In this document: positions 28,571 to 37,872 of the stretch, piece by piece
How positions within the stretch are numbered: the stretch's first letter is position 1
Layout: the number at the start of each line of letters is the position of its first letter
NCBI RefSeq assembly: GCF_001298445.1
Contig: NZ_CP012036.1
Coordinates: 5,175,689-5,239,688, forward strand
From: Nostoc piscinale CENA21
GTDB lineage: Bacteria; Cyanobacteriota; Cyanobacteriia; Cyanobacteriales; Nostocaceae
Direction: 5' to 3'
DNA: 64,000 nucleotides
Translations under genes and position numbers: made by a program
The notes under the pieces: generated by a model
The model's database searches: none
Told to the model about the DNA's origin: nothing
What the model saw: the letters and a program-made list of their open reading frames with translations, nothing else

Positions 28571-29443
28571 CTACAACCTAACTAAAACAGGTTGGCTATC
28601 TACTGCACCAACAGCATCTGATTCTGTATCTGTGCAGTAGATTTCGCAGGAGTTATTGGGACTCTCGATGAGTTTGACTTTGTAAAGCTTGGCTCCTAAA
28701 TTTTGGATTGGCGATCGCAATAAATTACTAATATACAGGGCGATATTTTCCGCAGTCGGTACAACCTCAGCAAAATAAGGCACATCTTTGTTCAAAAAGG
28801 TGTGATCAAATGGTTCTACCACATAATCTGCGATCGCTTTCTGCAACGCACCCAAATCAACAATCATCCCGGTGCGCTGATCAATTTCACCTTTTACAGT
28901 CACTTCTAAATGATAGTTGTGTCCGTGGCCGTTAGTCCGAGCGCATTTACCATAAATCTCAGTATTATCTTCTAAGCTGAGATCAGGATGTGCCAAGCGG
29001 TGCGCGGCGCTGAAGTGAGTACTGATACTGAGGTAAGCTTCCATTGAGTTTCCCATATAATCTGCCCAAAGTTCAGGATGTTCAAATAACTGTACGCGGA
29101 CTACAGGCAAGTGGGGTGCTAACCGCCGCCAGATAACCCGTGCAATATTTTCAGTGGTGGGTAGAGTTTCTTGAAATTCTGCCCAGACATCATTGAGATA
29201 AGAAAAATCCAGAAGGCTTGTAACTTCGCGTTTAATGACTTGTTTGACATCAGACAAATTCAGCACCATACCATACTTATCTAGTTCCCCAGCCAGGGAA
29301 ATGAATAAGACATAGTTGTGTCCATGTCCAGGAAATTTTGAGCCAGCACCAAATTTCTCAAAATTCTCAGCTTCACTCAGTTCGGGTAGCCAATAGCGAT
29401 GACTAGCCGAAAATTGAGCGCGGCGATTTACGATACATTGCAT
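28571..29443 (-). CDS. Two-domain 6-pyruvoyl-tetrahydropterin synthase-like protein
   Basis: Two PTPS/QueD folds in tandem, 290 residues. Domain 1 (about 1-135) keeps FSASHRYWL and FPGHGHNY, the zinc histidines, but has no cysteine at the catalytic place. Domain 2 (about 136-270) has FSAAHRL, then YGKCARTNGHGHNY with both the Cys and zinc histidines, as in true PTPS rather than QueD (which has C-x3-H-G-H). Each domain ends in the T-A/T-E-N-I-A element. One active and one structural domain is likely. The product may be a pterin for cyanopterin-type cofactors rather than preQ0; its closeness to the dpd island is probably chance. A terminator follows. Confidence 0.8.
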   Translation of the reverse strand: MQCIVNRRAQFSASHRYWLPELSEAENFEKFGAGSKFPGHGHNYVLFISLAGELDKYGMVLNLSDVKQVIKREVTSLLDFSYLNDVWAEFQETLPTTENIARVIWRRLAPHLPVVRVQLFEHPELWADYMGNSMEAYLSISTHFSAAHRLAHPDLSLEDNTEIYGKCARTNGHGHNYHLEVTVKGEIDQRTGMIVDLGALQKAIADYVVEPFDHTFLNKDVPYFAEVVPTAENIALYISNLLRSPIQNLGAKLYKVKLIESPNNSCEIYCTDTESDAVGAVDSQPVLVRL

Positions 29444-29617
29444 GAGTACACTGGGAGAAAAATTTAAATTTTCTTAATCTTTCACTTTTTCCAGCATAAA
29501 CTAATTTCTTTGTCTGTGGCTTTCATTTTCTAGCTTTTAGAATGAATACTCATACCCTAAACCTACATCTGTCAGCTGCTTTCTATCCCGAACCAAGTTC
29601 TCTGGGCAGGCTACTAG

Positions 29618-30037
29618 ATGACGGGTTTTAACGATAGACTGGGAAAAATTCTGGAGAAAACCTTCATGGCAAAGTCAAACGGTGCTAAAGGCGAAACAAC
29701 TGCTCAAGATGTAGTTACCAATACCGAAGACACAGACACAGTACAAGATGCACCCGCACCAGCCGAAAGTAGCCAAGATATTGATGAAATTCTCAACTCG
29801 CTGAAAGCTTTACTTAGCAGCGTGGAAAAACTGCAAAAGGTACGTCAAGAAGTTGGCGACATCAAGCCTTTAGTTCAACGAATGCTAGATGGTGAATTAT
29901 TGGCGGGTGAAGAACTAGAATTACTCAAAACTGGAGTAAGCGGTTTAGTACGTTTAGTCCGGGCTTATGGTGATCATCAAACTGCACTAGCAAAAGCGCA
30001 ACCCGCAAGAAACCTTTTAGACGAAATCCTGAAATAG
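29618..30037 (+). CDS. Conserved cyanobacterial hypothetical protein
   Basis: 139 residues with an acidic, low-complexity first half (ETTAQDVVTNTEDTDTVQD) and a helical second half (SLKALLSSVEKLQKVRQEV, then DGELLAGEELELLKTGVSGL) that looks like a coiled coil or a small helical bundle. No signal peptide or known motif. ATG 29618 is used, but ATG 29666 (MAKSNG) is a good alternative. It is 35 bases upstream of a kinase-like gene on the same strand and may be co-transcribed with it. Confidence 0.65.
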   Translation: MTGFNDRLGKILEKTFMAKSNGAKGETTAQDVVTNTEDTDTVQDAPAPAESSQDIDEILNSLKALLSSVEKLQKVRQEVGDIKPLVQRMLDGELLAGEELELLKTGVSGLVRLVRAYGDHQTALAKAQPARNLLDEILK

Positions 30038-30072
30038 CATCCAGCTAACTAAAGTTTTTTGCGATCGCCATC

Positions 30073-30975
30073 ATGACTAGTCCACCAGAAAATGCTCGTC
30101 TGGAAAATGCCATCAATGCTGCTTGTGCAGTCGCCAAGCAACAAGGGCTGAAGTTTACTGAAGCGGTGGTGTTGCAAGACAGAAGTAATTTAGTCATCCA
30201 TTTACGCCCTGCACCTGTAGTTGCACGCATCGCCACTACAACAGGTACAGTGCGGTTCGGTGATACTTGGTTTGCTAAAGAAATTGCCGTAGCCAGCTAT
30301 TTAGCAGCCGCAGGCGCACCTGTGGTTAGTCCCAGCAAGCTCATTCAACCAGGTACTCATCAGCACAATAGGTTAGTTCTGAGTTTTTGGGAATTTGTCG
30401 AAGAAATAGATAAATTACCAGATGCGACTGTTGTTGGAAAAACTTTGCGAGAATGCCATGAAGCTTTAGTCAACTTTGCAGGTGATTTGACAGTTTTAGA
30501 GCCGTTAACTGAGTGTGAAACTCTGCTGTGTAATCTCATATCTCAAAACGCATTCAGCCTCGAAGATAGCGAAATGTTACAAGCAGTCAATCATCACCTC
30601 AAAAGTCAATTTCAGCAGCTTCAGTTACCAATGCAACCTCTTCATGGCGACTCCAATTTTTCTAATGTACTGAATACAACAGGCGGCGTACTGTGGACAG
30701 ATTGGGAAGATACTTTTATTGGGCATATTGCTTGGGATATTGCCTGTTTAATTGCTTCTAGCCATGTTTTCGGCACTGAGATGGAACGTACAACGGCAGC
30801 TTTATATGGTTATGGACTAGCCATAGATCAAGAAATATTAGATTTGTTTATCGCAGCGCGGACTTTTCAAGGCGTGTTGTGGAATTTTATTATCGGACAA
30901 CAACATCCAGAGAGTCTACAACGGTTAGAAGTTCGGTTACGTTGGTTGCGCGATCGCTTCTCCACCATTGCTTAA
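30073..30975 (+). CDS. Aminoglycoside phosphotransferase-fold kinase
   Basis: A 300-residue protein of the APH/choline-kinase fold. The catalytic loop is LHGDSNFSNVL near residue 193 (H-G-D-x-N type, with a second Asn) and the metal-binding WTDWED near 213, followed by GHIAWDIACLIAS. The N-lobe has no clear Walker-like signature, as usual for the family. These kinases phosphorylate small hydroxylated compounds; the substrate here is unknown and drug resistance should not be assumed. It follows a small conserved gene by 35 bases; a HIP1 site lies just before the start. Confidence 0.75.
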   Translation: MTSPPENARLENAINAACAVAKQQGLKFTEAVVLQDRSNLVIHLRPAPVVARIATTTGTVRFGDTWFAKEIAVASYLAAAGAPVVSPSKLIQPGTHQHNRLVLSFWEFVEEIDKLPDATVVGKTLRECHEALVNFAGDLTVLEPLTECETLLCNLISQNAFSLEDSEMLQAVNHHLKSQFQQLQLPMQPLHGDSNFSNVLNTTGGVLWTDWEDTFIGHIAWDIACLIASSHVFGTEMERTTAALYGYGLAIDQEILDLFIAARTFQGVLWNFIIGQQHPESLQRLEVRLRWLRDRFSTIA

Positions 30976-31177
30976 TTTGTACAATATTTTTGGAATATTT
31001 TGCTGCCAAACTGGTCGAGATTTTTAGCCACTTATTGTTGACACTGCTTGTTAATGATAGTGTATCTGAGCGTGAGTTTCTGTACAAATAAACTATAGAA
31101 TTAGAACATAAGTATTCAGAGGCTATAATACTTAAAAGTTATCGTCAAAACCGTTGCATCACTTACGCAAAAATATA

Positions 31178-33505
31178 ATGAAATACGAGGTAGTCGAGCG
31201 GATTTTCAACAAATATTCGACTTTACGTAAATTTGAATACTTAGAACTAGATGTTCATTTCCGTATTGTGGATAAATCTGAGCAAGTGCATCTTTTTGCC
31301 ATGTATCCAAACGCGGTCATGTTCGGCACAGATATTCGTGTCGCTTTTCCTGAATTTGTTGGCAAAGAAGATATCTTAAAATCTATCATCCAAGGGCAGC
31401 AAGAAATATTTGAATTAGAGATAATTAGACATACACCTGAAACTCAATCAAACATCTATATTAATATATATATTATTTGTGAACATCAAGAAAAATCACC
31501 TGTTAAAAAATTGATGGTTTTTCTGGAAGATGTCACAGAAAAAATCAAAATCAAACAAGATTTATCCAAAATCACTAACGCTACTAATATCCTCTCCATG
31601 ACGCTGGTAACATATAAAAATTATATGGAAACAGTTATCAGTTCAATGGCAGATGCTTTATTGATAACTACCAATACAGGCAAAATTAAGCAAGTTAATT
31701 TAGCTGCCCAAAAATTATTTGAATTTTCCGAATCTGAATTAATTAATCAACCAATATCTTTACTCTTTGAAGATAATTTTCTATTACTGAGAATTATTAA
31801 TCATTACAGTAAGTTAAATCGAGATTTACAGCAATTTGAGGTTGTCTGTCGCAAAAAAACACGAGAAAAAATCCTCGTGGCTTTTTCTTGTACAGTCATG
31901 CAGCGAAAAAATGAAGTTTTAGAAGATATTATTTACATTGGGCGAGATATTACCAGTCGCCAGCGTCGAGAACAGCGAAATGTTGCTCAATATCAAATCA
32001 CGCAAATTCTTTCAGATGCACCTAGTATTCAAAAAGCAATAACAGGAATTTTACAGGCAATTTGTCAAAGTTTAGAGTGGGATGTTGGGGAATTATGGAC
32101 AGCCAGTGAATATATTACTACTGATGTAGCAACAGAAAATGACGATGCCGTATTAAGATGTGTAGAAATGTGGACAAGTCGGCTGATATCTGCGCGGGAA
32201 TTTAAGGCTGTGACTTGGCAGACCACATATTTACCGAATGTGGGCTTACCTGGGCAAATTTGGAGTAGACGTTCGGCTTTATGGATCAAAAATATTTTAG
32301 ACTATGGAGATTTACAGCGATCGCCAACTGCCATCAACGCCGGGCTGTCTTCAGCCTTTGGTTTCCCCATCTTAGATGACAATAAAATCTTAGGAGTGAT
32401 GACTTTCTTTAGCCGTGATGTCCAACCTAAAGACCCAGATTTATTACAAATGATGGTTTCTGTAGGTAGTCAAATCGCGCAATTTATGAAACGAAAACAA
32501 GCAGAAGAAAAATTGTTAGAAAGTGAATTACGCTATCGAGATATTTGTGAAAATGCCAATGATTTAATTCAGTCTGTGAATGTGCATGGACGATTTTTAT
32601 ATGTCAATCGAACATGGTATCAAACATTAGGCTATAGCGCCGCCGAAGTGACACAGATGAATGTTTTTGATATCATCCATCCTGATTTTCAGGCACATTG
32701 TCGGCAAATGTTTTATCGGTTAATGTCTGGTGAACAATTAGCCCAAGTAAAAACAGCTTTTATTGCTAAAAATGGTCAAACAGTTTTTTTAGAAGGCAAT
32801 ATCAACTGTAAATTTGCTCATGGTGTACCAGTAGCAACTAGAGGGATTTTTCGCAATATTACCCAGCGAGTTGCTTTAGAAATAGCATTGCAGCAACAGC
32901 AAGCACAGACAGAACAATTCTGGCAAGCAAGGATACCAACATCTAACACTATTAAATCATCAATAGACGATGCAGCTACAGATTTAATCAACGTGACTGT
33001 TTTATGTGCAGATATTTTTGGGTTAAATGAAATTGCTGCTTCTGGAAGTGCGATGCAATTAGTTAATTTACTTTGCCCAATTTTTGCAGCTTTTGACCGT
33101 CTCTGTAATCGTTACGGTTTAGAAAAAGTTAAAACTATCAATGAAGCCTATATAGTCATTGGCGGATTACCCACAGAACGCCCAGATCATACCCAAGCTA
33201 TAGCCCAAATGGCGTTGGATATGCAAGCGGCGATCGCCACATTTAATCTAGAAAATCAACAAAACCTGAAAATTTGCATTGGTATCCATACTGGAGTTGT
33301 TACAGCAACAGCAGTTGGTTTAATAGACACTATCAATATTGCTAGAGTCCTCCAAACTCAAAGTTTAGCTGATACAATCCAAGTCAGCGCCACGGCTTAC
33401 GAAGAAATACATAATGAATTTGTCCTAGCACCACATAATGAAATAGAAATTTCCCATCAAAAGAAAATAACAACATATTTATTACGTGGACAAAAAAAGG
33501 AATAG
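31178..33505 (+). CDS. PAS-GAF-PAS sensor with degenerate class III cyclase domain
   Basis: About 775 residues from ATG 31178 (a TTG at 31154 is less likely). Order: an N-terminal region; a PAS domain (NYMETVISSMADALLITTNT on); a GAF domain; a second PAS (RYRDICENANDLIQSVNVHG on); and a C-terminal nucleotide-cyclase homology domain beginning VTVLCADIFGLNEI. In that domain the first metal Asp is kept, but the usual G-D-A-Y holding the second metal Asp reads NEAY (KTINEAYIVIGGLP), and the Y-D-x-x-G-x-x-V-N loop is shortened to GLIDTINIARVL. Activity is thus doubtful; it may act as a binding or dimerisation domain. No membrane segment, so probably a cytosolic sensor. Confidence 0.75.
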   Translation: MKYEVVERIFNKYSTLRKFEYLELDVHFRIVDKSEQVHLFAMYPNAVMFGTDIRVAFPEFVGKEDILKSIIQGQQEIFELEIIRHTPETQSNIYINIYIICEHQEKSPVKKLMVFLEDVTEKIKIKQDLSKITNATNILSMTLVTYKNYMETVISSMADALLITTNTGKIKQVNLAAQKLFEFSESELINQPISLLFEDNFLLLRIINHYSKLNRDLQQFEVVCRKKTREKILVAFSCTVMQRKNEVLEDIIYIGRDITSRQRREQRNVAQYQITQILSDAPSIQKAITGILQAICQSLEWDVGELWTASEYITTDVATENDDAVLRCVEMWTSRLISAREFKAVTWQTTYLPNVGLPGQIWSRRSALWIKNILDYGDLQRSPTAINAGLSSAFGFPILDDNKILGVMTFFSRDVQPKDPDLLQMMVSVGSQIAQFMKRKQAEEKLLESELRYRDICENANDLIQSVNVHGRFLYVNRTWYQTLGYSAAEVTQMNVFDIIHPDFQAHCRQMFYRLMSGEQLAQVKTAFIAKNGQTVFLEGNINCKFAHGVPVATRGIFRNITQRVALEIALQQQQAQTEQFWQARIPTSNTIKSSIDDAATDLINVTVLCADIFGLNEIAASGSAMQLVNLLCPIFAAFDRLCNRYGLEKVKTINEAYIVIGGLPTERPDHTQAIAQMALDMQAAIATFNLENQQNLKICIGIHTGVVTATAVGLIDTINIARVLQTQSLADTIQVSATAYEEIHNEFVLAPHNEIEISHQKKITTYLLRGQKKE

Positions 33506-33562
33506 GGATTGAGGTTGGATAAATTCTTTTCTAGCCTCTAACCCCTAACCTCTAGCCTCTAC

Positions 33563-34738
33563 TTATGGACTATTCGGAATTAGTCTACCGCAAGGATAAG
33601 TTGCAACACCTTGTTCTGCATCTCCAACCACAGCCGCAGGTACTTTGTCAGATGGTTGCGTTTTAGCTGCGAGATAATCTTTTTGCAGTGTGGCTAACAT
33701 TGTTTCCCGTTGATCGTACAACCGTTTTAACGGCCGAGGCGAACATTGATTTAATGTATATGCTGTCACTAACGGTAAAGCGATCGTGCTATCGGTATAA
33801 CAAACAATTGTGCTGGGTAACTCTTCTGGGTCAATTTTACCCCAGCTTACTGCTTCTGATGGAGTCGCCCCAGACAAACCACCAGTATCAGGACGCGCAT
33901 CAGTAAACTGGACAAAGAAATCATGTCCGCGTTCTTCTAACCCTAGTACTTCATGAATTTGCGGTTGAGTTTGCAGTAAGAAGTTTTTGGGACTACCACC
34001 ACCCAGAATCACCGCCGCACTTTTACCATCTGTTTCTCTGGCATTGTAAGCGATCGCAGCTGTCTCATTCACATCAATAGCAGGATCTAAAATTAATTGC
34101 GAACCTTCTAACGCCAAAGCTGCAACGTTCATCCCAATCGAACTATCTCCAGGGGAAGAAGTGTAAATCGGTACACCACACTCGTAAGCCGTCGCCAGCA
34201 AACAAGAATGCTGCACACCCAATTGCTTTTCCACTTCCCGCACATACTTACCTAAAAGATAATGAAACTCTGCTGTTCCCATCCGCTTTTGGAAAGGTTC
34301 GGCTTGCAAAATCTTGCGAATAAAAGCATCGGTTTCTAACAATACATCGTAGCCAAATACAATGTCATAAATGCGGATAGTACCTTCTTCCCGCAGTTTG
34401 ACATCATCCACAAATGGATTACCTGCAAATAGCTCAAACCCTAAGCCATAGTGCATATCATGGTATAAATTCGCCCCAGTGCTAATCATCCAGTCAATGA
34501 AACCGTTACGAATGAGGGGTGCTAATGCAGAAACCCCAAATCCGGCTGGTGTCATCGCACCAGAAAGACTAACTCCCACCGTTACACCATCTTGAAATAC
34601 ATCTTTACTCAGCAATTGACAAACTTCCCGCAGACGTGCTGAGTTGTAGGCTGTGAAGTAATTATTGATTAAGTCAACTACCCCAATATTAGATGGTATG
34701 GGTGTAGGTGCGATTTTTTGACCACGCTGTTTTGACAT
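33563..34738 (-). CDS. Deoxyhypusine synthase-like enzyme
   Basis: A 391-residue member of the deoxyhypusine synthase family. It has the NAD-binding S-L-S-G-A-M-T-P-A-G-F start near residue 58, GDSSIGMNVAAL, ILGGGSPKNF and TDARPDTGGLSGATPSEAVSWGK with the lysine (SWGK) that forms the enzyme intermediate. Bacteria have no eIF5A, so the family there is thought to transfer aminobutyl groups from spermidine to other amines (homospermidine-type chemistry), and polyamine metabolism is the likely role. All key residues seem present. Upstream lies a heptamer repeat; it is not in an operon. Confidence 0.82.
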   Translation of the reverse strand: MSKQRGQKIAPTPIPSNIGVVDLINNYFTAYNSARLREVCQLLSKDVFQDGVTVGVSLSGAMTPAGFGVSALAPLIRNGFIDWMISTGANLYHDMHYGLGFELFAGNPFVDDVKLREEGTIRIYDIVFGYDVLLETDAFIRKILQAEPFQKRMGTAEFHYLLGKYVREVEKQLGVQHSCLLATAYECGVPIYTSSPGDSSIGMNVAALALEGSQLILDPAIDVNETAAIAYNARETDGKSAAVILGGGSPKNFLLQTQPQIHEVLGLEERGHDFFVQFTDARPDTGGLSGATPSEAVSWGKIDPEELPSTIVCYTDSTIALPLVTAYTLNQCSPRPLKRLYDQRETMLATLQKDYLAAKTQPSDKVPAAVVGDAEQGVATYPCGRLIPNSP

Positions 34739-34784
34739 TTTGCACTCCCGAACAGTAAACGCGCCGAATCTAATGTTATAGCAA

Positions 34785-34815
34785 AGTGCTGAGTTCTGAG
34801 TGCTGAGTGCTGAGT
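34785..34815. repeat. GTGCTGA heptamer repeat
   Basis: Four to five copies of a seven-base unit, GTGCTGA/GTTCTGA, in the spacer upstream of the deoxyhypusine synthase-like gene. It is a short tandem repeat of the kind common in Nostoc-type genomes. Confidence 0.75.
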
Positions 34816-34882
34816 AGAAACCCAGTCATTTCAAGGTTTGGAGTAATCAATACTGTCCTCATCTATGTGATTACGAGTATCA

Positions 34883-35402
34883 TTATGTTTCAGCAAATTC
34901 TTGCATCGTTTTAGTGTATAAATCGAATGCACTTTGCCCAAAACAGACGAAAATCACTTGTTCTAAGGAGTTTGACTGTGAAAAAAAACTTTTTGACCGT
35001 TGCGATCGCAATTTTACAGGCGCGTTCCATCGGGAAACCATAAACACCTGTACTAATAGCCGGAAACGCAATAGTTTTAATTTCGTATTGTGCTGCTAAA
35101 GCTAAACTATTACAGTAACAACTAGCTAGTAACTCATCCTCTCTATAATTTCCGCCTTTCCACACTGGCCCAACTGTATGAATTACCCATTTTGCTGGTA
35201 GGTTATAACCTTTGGTAATTTTCGCTTCACCAGTTTCGCAGCCTCTTAACTGACGACATTCTTCCCACAGTCCTATACCTGCTGCACGATGAATAGCACC
35301 GCAAACACCGCCACCAGGCATTAGTTCTTCGTTAGCAGCATTAACAATTGCATCTACCGATAACTGAGTAATATCACCCTGAATAATTTCTATCAGACTC
35401 AT
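34883..35402 (-). pseudogene. Macrodomain protein, frameshifted at T8
   Basis: The frame from 35402 encodes a macrodomain: IEIIQGDITQL, VDAIVNAANEEL, GGGVCGAIHRAAG, and IAFPAISTGVYGFP, the ADP-ribose-binding loops, as in O-acetyl-ADP-ribose deacetylases. It reads through KKFF and then loses sense (TVKLLRTSDFRLF). Dropping one T from the T8 run on the coding strand (plus-strand A8 at 34981-34988) gives SQSNSLEQVIFVCFG and a normal end at 34883. All ligand loops precede the break, so a protein with an altered last 35 residues might still bind; the final strand and helix would be lost. Confidence 0.7.
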
Positions 35403-35964
35403 ATTTGATTTTGGAAATACAAGTAGGATGTTTTAGCGACAGCGTAACACATCTACCGCAAGGCTTTTGATGCGTTACAGCTTACTCATGGACTAACACA
35501 GCTAAATTAAAATTCTATCCGCGTTTATCTGCGTTCATCTGCGGTTAATTTTTTCACAACTTAGCGTAAAGTTCTGAAATTGTTAGCCAGTAACCATTTT
35601 CAATATTATCAGTTATTAATAACAATACCCAAAAATTCTTAATAAAGTTGAGGATATAACTCTCGTCAAAGCTACTACAAAACTTTATATTAAAAATGCT
35701 TTAATAAAACTATTGAATTATTGATAATAGCCGTAAAATTAAACTTCTATGACTAATAATTGTAATAAATTTTCAACCATTATTATCAAATAAATTAGAA
35801 ATTTACTGTCATTTTAGATAAAATCTCTGCGCCTTATCCCATCAGTAACGTCTTGTATAGCAATCGTAGAGCATTTATAAACATCTCTCTCCCTTGTCCT
35901 CTTTGTCTCCCTTGTCCCCCTTATCCACCACATTCCTATTTCCTCTAGTCGTTACTTTGATAAA
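35403..35964. other. AT-rich spacer upstream of cobO
   Basis: About 560 bases without a gene. The part 35436-35490 (TTAGCGACAGCGTAACACAT and GATGCGTTACAGCTTACT) forms an imperfect inverted repeat of a type common in these genomes. Near 35885-35935 a CTTTGTCTCCCTTGTCCCCC heptamer run occurs. I looked for a cobalamin riboswitch before cobO and did not see its conserved box. Confidence 0.45.
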
Positions 35965-36666
35965 ATGCTGATGAGTCAAGATACACCAGACGAATTAGAA
36001 TCAGATAAAGAAATCGAACGCTTGATTGATGAAGTAATGTCCTCATCCATAAATAATGATTCTAAGCTGACTGATGAGCAGTATCGCCGTAAGATGCAGC
36101 GCCGTAAAGAAATCCAAGATCGGCGGATAGCACAAGCTGTCCCAGAGAAGGGTTTAATTATTGTTCATACTGGGAACGGTAAAGGCAAAACCACGGCGGC
36201 GTTAGGAATGGTGATGCGATCGCTTGGTCATGGCTATAAAGTAGCGATCGTCCAATTCATCAAAGGCGCGTGGGAACCCTCAGAAAAACGAGTGTTCAGT
36301 GATTGGGAAGACCAAATTGAGTTTCACGCAATGGGTGAAGGTTTTACCTGGGAAACTCAAGACCGCGATCGCGACCTCGAAAAAGCACAAGCAGCTTGGG
36401 AAAAATCTTTAGAATATATCCGTAACCCAGACTTTCATCTGGTGCTGTTAGATGAAATTAATATTGCTTTAAAAATGGCTTATTTACAAATAGAAGAAGT
36501 TTTAGCAGGTTTAGCAGAGAAACCGCCTCATAAACACGTAATTCTCACGGGGAGAGGCGCACCCGCAGCTTTAATTGAACGTGCAGACTTAGTAACAGAA
36601 ATGACATTAATTAAACATCCCTTCCGTGACCAAGGCGTAAAAGCGCAACCAGGAATCGAATTCTAA
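35965..36666 (+). CDS. cobO: Cob(I)alamin adenosyltransferase, CobO type
   Basis: CobO/BtuR moves the adenosyl group of ATP to cob(I)alamin or cobinamide. The P-loop is HTGNGKGKTTAALG near residue 70, followed by HGYKVAIVQFIKGAW and, further on, the DEINIAL strand and HVILTGRGAPAALIERADL, all family landmarks. At 233 residues it has an N-terminal extension of about 55 charged residues (ESDKEIERLIDEVM) beyond the core. ATG 35965 and ATG 35971 are both usable. It stands alone on its strand. Confidence 0.85.
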   Translation: MLMSQDTPDELESDKEIERLIDEVMSSSINNDSKLTDEQYRRKMQRRKEIQDRRIAQAVPEKGLIIVHTGNGKGKTTAALGMVMRSLGHGYKVAIVQFIKGAWEPSEKRVFSDWEDQIEFHAMGEGFTWETQDRDRDLEKAQAAWEKSLEYIRNPDFHLVLLDEINIALKMAYLQIEEVLAGLAEKPPHKHVILTGRGAPAALIERADLVTEMTLIKHPFRDQGVKAQPGIEF

Positions 36667-36742
36667 TTAGGTGTGAAACCTGAAGTCTGAAATGTTTTAT
36701 TACATCAAAAATTTCTTACTTCAGATTTCATACTTCATATTT

Positions 36743-37459
36743 CTATATTGCATTTTGACACATCTGTAGAATGCGGCGATCGCTAGGACTGATAGATTGA
36801 ATGGGATGATAATCTTGTAATGCTACAGAGTAAGCATAATTATTGAATTCATCATCAGAAACCGATGGAATTGTACTAGTTGTAGCCACATCTGATGCAC
36901 TCACTTCATCTGGGGAGCCATTCACAGTCATTGCTAACTCACCAGATTTGTCAATTGTGCCTTGAAAACAACTAAACTCAGAACTAGGCATATATAAAGC
37001 ACCAACTACTTTACCTTGCCGTTTCTGAAAGACGATATAACCTTGACCGATTTGGTTTGGTGTTGGTGTTTGTCCATAAAGATATACCCCATCTCTGGTG
37101 GGAATATTTCTTTGAGATATTACTCCAGATTCTTTACCAGCTTTTTGATATTTGATAGGCGATAAATCTCTAGATTCTGGTTCGATAATTTCACCTTCAA
37201 AAGCTACTGTTCGCTGTTGGGTTCGCTGTTCCCGAATTTCTCTCAACCGCGACAACAAAGAATTATCAGAACTAACATAGTGATGATTTGTTAACCTAGA
37301 AAAATCACCATTCAAAGATGCGGAATTTGTTACATTTTGTAACTGTTTGCTGAATACAGGTTTAGTCTGCTCACTAACAACACCAACGGTTAAAACTAAG
37401 CCAACAATAGAAATTGTTAACTGCCGAGGGGATAAGAATTTAGAAATATTGTTAAGCAC
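36743..37459 (-). CDS. Conserved exported or membrane-anchored protein of unknown function
   Basis: 238 residues. An N-terminal hydrophobic stretch (LTISIVGLVLTVGVVS, about 14-30) looks like a signal peptide or anchor. The rest is soluble, with YLYGQTPTPNQIGQGYIVFQ and GALYMPSSEFSCFQGTIDKS near the middle, which look like a small beta-sheet domain, and Ser/Asp-rich linkers. I know similar proteins in filamentous cyanobacteria but no function. It is convergent with cobO; the gap between carries TGAAGTA-like heptamers. Confidence 0.6.
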   Translation of the reverse strand: MLNNISKFLSPRQLTISIVGLVLTVGVVSEQTKPVFSKQLQNVTNSASLNGDFSRLTNHHYVSSDNSLLSRLREIREQRTQQRTVAFEGEIIEPESRDLSPIKYQKAGKESGVISQRNIPTRDGVYLYGQTPTPNQIGQGYIVFQKRQGKVVGALYMPSSEFSCFQGTIDKSGELAMTVNGSPDEVSASDVATTSTIPSVSDDEFNNYAYSVALQDYHPIQSISPSDRRILQMCQNAI

Positions 37460-37830
37460 CCGACCACTCCTGTTACGAAATTAACTGTCTCCTCTACGAC
37501 TCACTTAAACCATAACCAATTGTTTATCGTTCAAGGTTCTGTCGATGGTTTGATTTAAATGTCTCAAAATAAAAACTCGTCAAAAAAAGAAGCTTTTTAG
37601 AATATTTGACGATAATTTCACATTATCACCACTTAAATAAATGACTCTTCACCCAACAGAATCACCCAATCGGGTGATGTAAATCTGAAATGCAATCTTT
37701 CGATGATTTTTGAGAGCTTCTCCTTTACAAATATTGATATTTTGCTCACTGATTGATTTAACTATAATTAGCTACAACAGCCAAGCTCTGCATTCCGCAA
37801 ACGATGAAAATTTGATGTGTCGGGTGTAGA
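37460..37830. other. Divergent promoter region
   Basis: About 370 bases between an exported-protein gene on the minus strand and a Uma2 gene on the plus strand. AT-rich; I saw no gene, RNA or strong hairpin. Confidence 0.35.
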
Positions 37831-37872
37831 GTGACGGAAAAGCAGAGGCTAGAGGCTAAGGAAATTACTTGT

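Noticed and set aside
28571..29443. PTPS as part of the dpd island (preQ0 supply)
   Set aside because: It lies 10 kb away on the other strand beyond an IS, and its active-site spacing is like PTPS, not QueD.
30073..30975. Antibiotic-resistance aminoglycoside kinase
   Set aside because: Only the general kinase fold is shown; there is no mobile context or match to known resistance enzymes by eye.
35800..35964. Cobalamin riboswitch before cobO
   Set aside because: The conserved box and long stem were not visible; the stretch is pyrimidine-rich heptamers.
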